Source: JAYFRL01 sp034925905
GTDB taxonomy: Bacteria > Bacillota > Clostridia > Lachnospirales > Anaerotignaceae
Assembly: GCA_034925905.1 (NCBI GenBank)
Contig: JAYFRL010000020.1
Location: forward strand, 1 to 64,000
DNA length: 64,000 nt
Direction of reading: 5' to 3'
The position numbers were made by a program, and so were the translations under genes. The notes beneath the pieces were generated by a model, which saw only the letters and a program-made list of their open reading frames with translations, was not told the DNA's origin and searched no databases. Position 1 is the first letter of the stretch, and each line of letters starts with the position of its first letter. Below are positions 61,433-64,000 of this stretch, in pieces.

Positions 61433-61441
61433 TGTTATAAT
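61433..61441 (+). promoter_or_regulatory. Probable extended -10 promoter of the YhcC-like gene
   Basis: TGTTATAAT is an extended -10 (TGn before a perfect TATAAT at 61436-61441). No good -35 is present at 17-18 bases, as is common with extended -10 promoters. Transcription would start near 61448. Confidence 0.45.
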
Positions 61442-61462
61442 GTGTTTGATTTTATTATTTGT

Positions 61463-61537
61463 AAAAAACTACTCATTTTAGATGAGTTTGAAATTCACTT
61501 ATTCAATTTATTGCTACACATTTTTAAAGTAGTTTTT
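61463..61537 (+). other. Leader inverted repeat upstream of the YhcC-like gene
   Basis: AAAAACTACT (61464-61473) pairs perfectly with AGTAGTTTTT (61528-61537). Within it ACTCAT (61471-61476) can pair with ATGAGT (61482-61487); the two stems share bases, so they exclude each other. The element lies in the predicted leader RNA, ahead of a 50-base AT-rich stretch to the start codon. An attenuation or switching role is possible but unproven. Confidence 0.35.
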
Positions 61538-61588
61538 AAAATTTCGTTATGCTTATTATTAAAATTCTCTTTTTTATAAGGTGGTATT

Positions 61589-62506
61589 ATGTTTTTTGAC
61601 GGCAAACCTTATTATTCTTTAAGCAGTTATTATAAAAATGTGTTTGGCTCTAAAACTGCCAAGTTGCCTATAGACGGAGGCTTTAGCTGCCCACACAGAG
61701 ACAGCCGGACAAAACTTGGAGGATGCATATTTTGCTCTCCCCAAGGCTCGGGAGATTTTGCCCTTCCCTGTAATTATTCGATTAAAGACCAAATAGAAGC
61801 CGGAAAAAATATATATTCAAAAAAATGGAGAGATTTAAAATATATAGCATACTTCCAGGCTTTTACAAACACCTATGCCCCGGTTCAAATTCTCAGGCAA
61901 AAATATTACGAGGCGCTTTCCTGCGACCAAATTTCAGGCATCGCAATAGCTACAAGACCTGACTCTATAAGCAACGAAGCCCTTAGTCTTTTAAGCGAGA
62001 TAAACAAAAAAACAAAGCTTTGGGTTGAGCTTGGCTTCCAAACCTCAAACGAAACTACGGCAAAGCTTATAAACAGGCAATTCCCAAATAACTGCTTTGA
62101 TGAAGCCGTCCTTAGGCTTAACAAAGAAGGCATAAATGTTGTTGCACACGTTATGCTTGGTCTGCCTTATGAAACAACCAAAGACATGAAAAACACAGTT
62201 AAATATGTATGCTCACAAAAAATTTCCGGCATAAAGCTGCACATGCTTTATATTTTAAAAAACACACAGCTTTTTGAGCTTTACACCAAAGAACCTTTTC
62301 ATGTTCTAAGTAAAGAAGAATATATAAAGACCCTTTCGGAATGCATTGAAAACATACCTCCAAACATCGTTATACACAGGATAACCGGAGACCCGCCCAA
62401 AGACAAGCTTTTTATGCCCGAATGGGCCGCAAATAAAAAGGATGTTTTAAACAGCATACACAGATATATGAAGGAAAACGGCATATATCAAGGAAAAACG
62501 CTTTAA
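61589..62506 (+). CDS. TIGR01212 family radical SAM protein (YhcC-like)
   Basis: 305 residues. The 4Fe-4S ligands are Cys34, Cys46 and Cys49 in CPHRDSRTKLGGCIFC (C-x11-C-x2-C), the special spacing of this family. Other hallmarks: YFQAFTNTYAP, ATRPDSI, WVELGFQTSNE, VVAHVMLGLP, and HRITGDPPKDKL near the end. It is an uncharacterised radical SAM enzyme conserved in bacteria. AAGGTGG precedes the ATG. Monocistronic. Confidence 0.92.
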   Translation: MFFDGKPYYSLSSYYKNVFGSKTAKLPIDGGFSCPHRDSRTKLGGCIFCSPQGSGDFALPCNYSIKDQIEAGKNIYSKKWRDLKYIAYFQAFTNTYAPVQILRQKYYEALSCDQISGIAIATRPDSISNEALSLLSEINKKTKLWVELGFQTSNETTAKLINRQFPNNCFDEAVLRLNKEGINVVAHVMLGLPYETTKDMKNTVKYVCSQKISGIKLHMLYILKNTQLFELYTKEPFHVLSKEEYIKTLSECIENIPPNIVIHRITGDPPKDKLFMPEWAANKKDVLNSIHRYMKENGIYQGKTL

Positions 62507-62514
62507 ATGCATAT

Positions 62515-62554
62515 TAAAAACGCCCTCGAAATATTTCGAGAGCGTTTTATTTTG
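62515..62554. terminator. Bidirectional intrinsic terminator between YhcC-like and lysR-type genes
   Basis: Stem AAAACGC.CTCGAAAT/ATTTCGAG.GCGTTTT (one mismatch) with flanking A- and T-rich runs, 8 bases after the radical SAM stop. Confidence 0.9.
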
Positions 62555-62601
62555 AGGATTTTTATTTGTTTTACACACATAATCAAATGAACCAAAACAG
62601 C

Positions 62602-63501
62602 TTAAAGCAATTTTATATCCATTAGCTCAATAAACCGGCTTGCGGCATTTGAAAAACCAACATTTCTAAGCTTTGCAAGACCTATGGCTCTTTCCGGCAC
62701 AGGCGGATTGAGCGGGATTTCAAATATTGTTTCCCCGTCTATGTGAGAAGAAGAAAACTCTTTTATGGCAAACGAAAGACCAAGATTTATTTTAACAAAA
62801 CCTAAAAGCAAATCATTGCTTCCAAGCTCTATGACAGGTTTTAGCTCAACACCGTTATTTATGGCGTATTTATTTAGATATAGCCTTGTGTTGCTAAGCT
62901 CTTCCAAAAGAAGCAGAGGATATTTTGAAATGTCTTTTATATCAAAAGGGCTCTTTGAAAGTTCTTTGTATTTTATGCCGCCTATAAGGCAATCGTGCAC
63001 CTTTATACATTCTATTATCTCAATATCGTCATCCGGCTCTATAGGCAGATTTATAAAGCACATGTCTACATTCCCGCTTTTTAAAAGCTTCAAAGCCTCA
63101 TACGTTGTTTTATTTGTAACCTTTATATTTATACTGGGGTATTTATTGTAATACGCTTCAAGGTATGGCATAAGGAAGTTTGAAATAACCGTATCGCTTG
63201 CCCCTATCTTAATTTCGCCCATGCCCATGTTAACCATTTCAACATATTTTTTCTCGGCTGTGCTTATAAGGTTTAAGGCCTGCTCCAGGTAATTATACAA
63301 AACCTCTCCTTCCGGAGTTGTTCTAACCCCTTTGGTTGTACGCACCAAAAGAGAGCTTCCAAGCCTGTCCTCAAGCTGTTTTATAGACATACTTACCGCA
63401 GGCTGGGAAATATATAGTTCTTTTGCGGCCGCAGACATATTGCCCGTCTTCACAACGGAGCAAAAAATTTTATACAAATCCAAAGAAACATCTATGTTCA
63501 T
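62602..63501 (-). CDS. LysR-family transcriptional regulator
   Basis: 299 residues. N-terminal winged HTH (1-60: NMSAAAKELYISQPAVSMSIKQ, given in part) and a periplasmic-binding-protein-like effector domain (about 90-295). The inducer is unknown. It is not divergent from a clear target gene in the window; the HD-family gene upstream is in the same direction behind a terminator. GGGTGA precedes the ATG. Confidence 0.92.
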   Translation of the reverse strand: MNIDVSLDLYKIFCSVVKTGNMSAAAKELYISQPAVSMSIKQLEDRLGSSLLVRTTKGVRTTPEGEVLYNYLEQALNLISTAEKKYVEMVNMGMGEIKIGASDTVISNFLMPYLEAYYNKYPSINIKVTNKTTYEALKLLKSGNVDMCFINLPIEPDDDIEIIECIKVHDCLIGGIKYKELSKSPFDIKDISKYPLLLLEELSNTRLYLNKYAINNGVELKPVIELGSNDLLLGFVKINLGLSFAIKEFSSSHIDGETIFEIPLNPPVPERAIGLAKLRNVGFSNAASRFIELMDIKLL

Positions 63502-63539
63502 AAAATCACCCAGAGTTATAAAATAAACTTATCACTTAT

Positions 63540-63568
63540 ATTTTATATATAATTTTACCTTATGTCAA
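63540..63568 (-). promoter_or_regulatory. Probable sigma-A promoter of the LysR gene
   Basis: On the minus strand: perfect TTGACA (63563-63568), 17-base spacer, TAAAAT (63540-63545), about 40 bases before the start. Confidence 0.6.
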
Positions 63569-63696
63569 TAAAATTGTTATACAAATTGAACCGAAACCCT
63601 TTTATACATGCCGGATATACATAAGCTCATCCGAATTTTTATAAAAATAAAAAAAGCTCAGTATGTTATCCCCAAAAGAAATTAACTATAACATAA

Positions 63697-63738
63697 AAAA
63701 GCAGAGCACCGTTAAAAACAGCCACCCTGCTTTTTTAT
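63697..63738 (-). terminator. Intrinsic terminator of the HD-family gene
   Basis: AAAAAAGCAG and CTGCTTTTTT ends pair around an imperfect inner stem (AGCACCG/CAGCCACC region), followed by a T-run on the minus strand, 5 bases after the stop at 63743. Confidence 0.7.
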
Positions 63739-63742
63739 ATCT

Positions 63743-64000
63743 TTAAAGCTCGCCTTTAAGCCCTATTGCCTCGGCGGCTTCTTTCATTCCGTTTATAGTT
63801 TCCGTTATTACAAAATCCAAATCTTCACCCATCATTTCGCAGCCTTTTAAGATTACTTCCCTGTTTACCCCGGCTGCAAAACCTGCGGACTTAAATTTCT
63901 TTTTAACCGATTTAAGTTCAACATCCAAAACGCTTTTTGAAGGACGCATAAGGCATGTGGCATTTATAAGCCCCGTAAGCTCATCTATGGTATATAAAAC
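63743..64000 (-). CDS. HD-domain (HDIG) protein, partial 3' end
   Basis: The reading frame is open to the window edge, so only the C-terminal 85 residues are seen: the frame begins VLYTIDELTGLI and continues with MRPSKSVLDVELKSVKKKFKS (shown in parts) to a GLKGEL end. This ELTGLI...RPxK...SVKKKFK pattern matches the C-terminal part of small HDIG-type hydrolases of Firmicutes; the metal-binding His/Asp lie beyond the window. An internal ATG at 63949 is not the true start. Product: probable phosphohydrolase, substrate unknown. Confidence 0.65.
   Translation of the reverse strand, partial: VLYTIDELTGLINATCLMRPSKSVLDVELKSVKKKFKSAGFAAGVNREVILKGCEMMGEDLDFVITETINGMKEAAEAIGLKGEL

Overview
The window is an ordinary-looking but gene-dense stretch of chromosome from a low-GC Gram-positive anaerobe. 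It is most likely a member of Bacillota, class Clostridia; a Lachnospirales-like lineage is my guess, inferred from gene content and not from any database search. Supporting signs are strong AAGGAGG-type ribosome binding sites, frequent TTG/GTG starts, an Rnf complex, a T-box, an FMN riboswitch with an intrinsic terminator, Clostridia-type small proteins (DUF951, DUF4321, DUF1294) and a sigma-54 gene. No phage, transposon, CRISPR array, rRNA or tRNA was found, and I see no abrupt change in composition.

Layout. Bases 1-5,050 (minus strand) hold the efp/zinc-ribbon pair, then yqeG, a fused aroE-aroK and aroQ (shikimate pathway), and a COG2509-type flavoprotein. Bases 5,100-15,400 (minus) hold a pair of half-size TauE/SafE permeases, nth, a B12-type radical SAM protein, prs, glmU, alaS (with its own T-box leader and a consensus promoter) and rpoN. 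Bases 15,500-21,330 (plus) hold a stand-alone GHKL ATPase followed by rnfCDGEAB, closed by a strong terminator. Bases 21,350-31,660 (plus) form one long cell-shape and division block: DUF4321, maf, mreBCD, an enlarged PBP2, minCDE, rodA, mgsA and DUF1294. Bases 31,660-35,200 (minus) hold ribU under an FMN riboswitch, an EamA transporter and pckA. Bases 35,300-37,100 (plus) hold a class-I glutamine amidotransferase-like hydrolase, mscS and DUF951.

Bases 37,400-47,270 (minus) carry a PrsA-like lipoprotein, mfd, pth, a small Cys-rich protein, a Lon-family protease and rimI-tsaB-tsaE with a small basic protein at the head of the operon. Bases 47,300-53,800 (minus) hold a two-component system, an MBL hydrolase, lgt, a flavodoxin, a tiny membrane protein and DUF1015. 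Bases 53,870-58,530 (minus) form the threonine/aspartate-family operon (ACT regulator-like protein, hom, thrB, lysC) plus a HAD phosphatase. Bases 58,600-64,000 hold an orphan CobD-like aminotransferase, gdhA with an unusual repeat-bearing leader, a YhcC/TIGR01212 radical SAM protein, a LysR regulator and the 3' part of an HD-family protein that runs off the window.

How it fits together. The shape block couples side-wall elongation (MreBCD, PBP2, RodA) with septum placement (MinCDE). Rnf, driven by reduced ferredoxin, would supply the ion gradient and NADH of a fermentative anaerobe. GdhA, lysC-hom-thrB and the shikimate genes provide amino-acid synthesis. I did not find an obvious new multi-gene system. 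The best leads are variant proteins and leaders: an MgsA with substituted active-site residues, a PBP2 with an internal duplication and a large insertion, a translationally coupled half-TauE pair, a kinase-like ATPase in front of rnf, a 15-bp tandem repeat in the gdhA leader, and an unassigned structured RNA element at the left edge.
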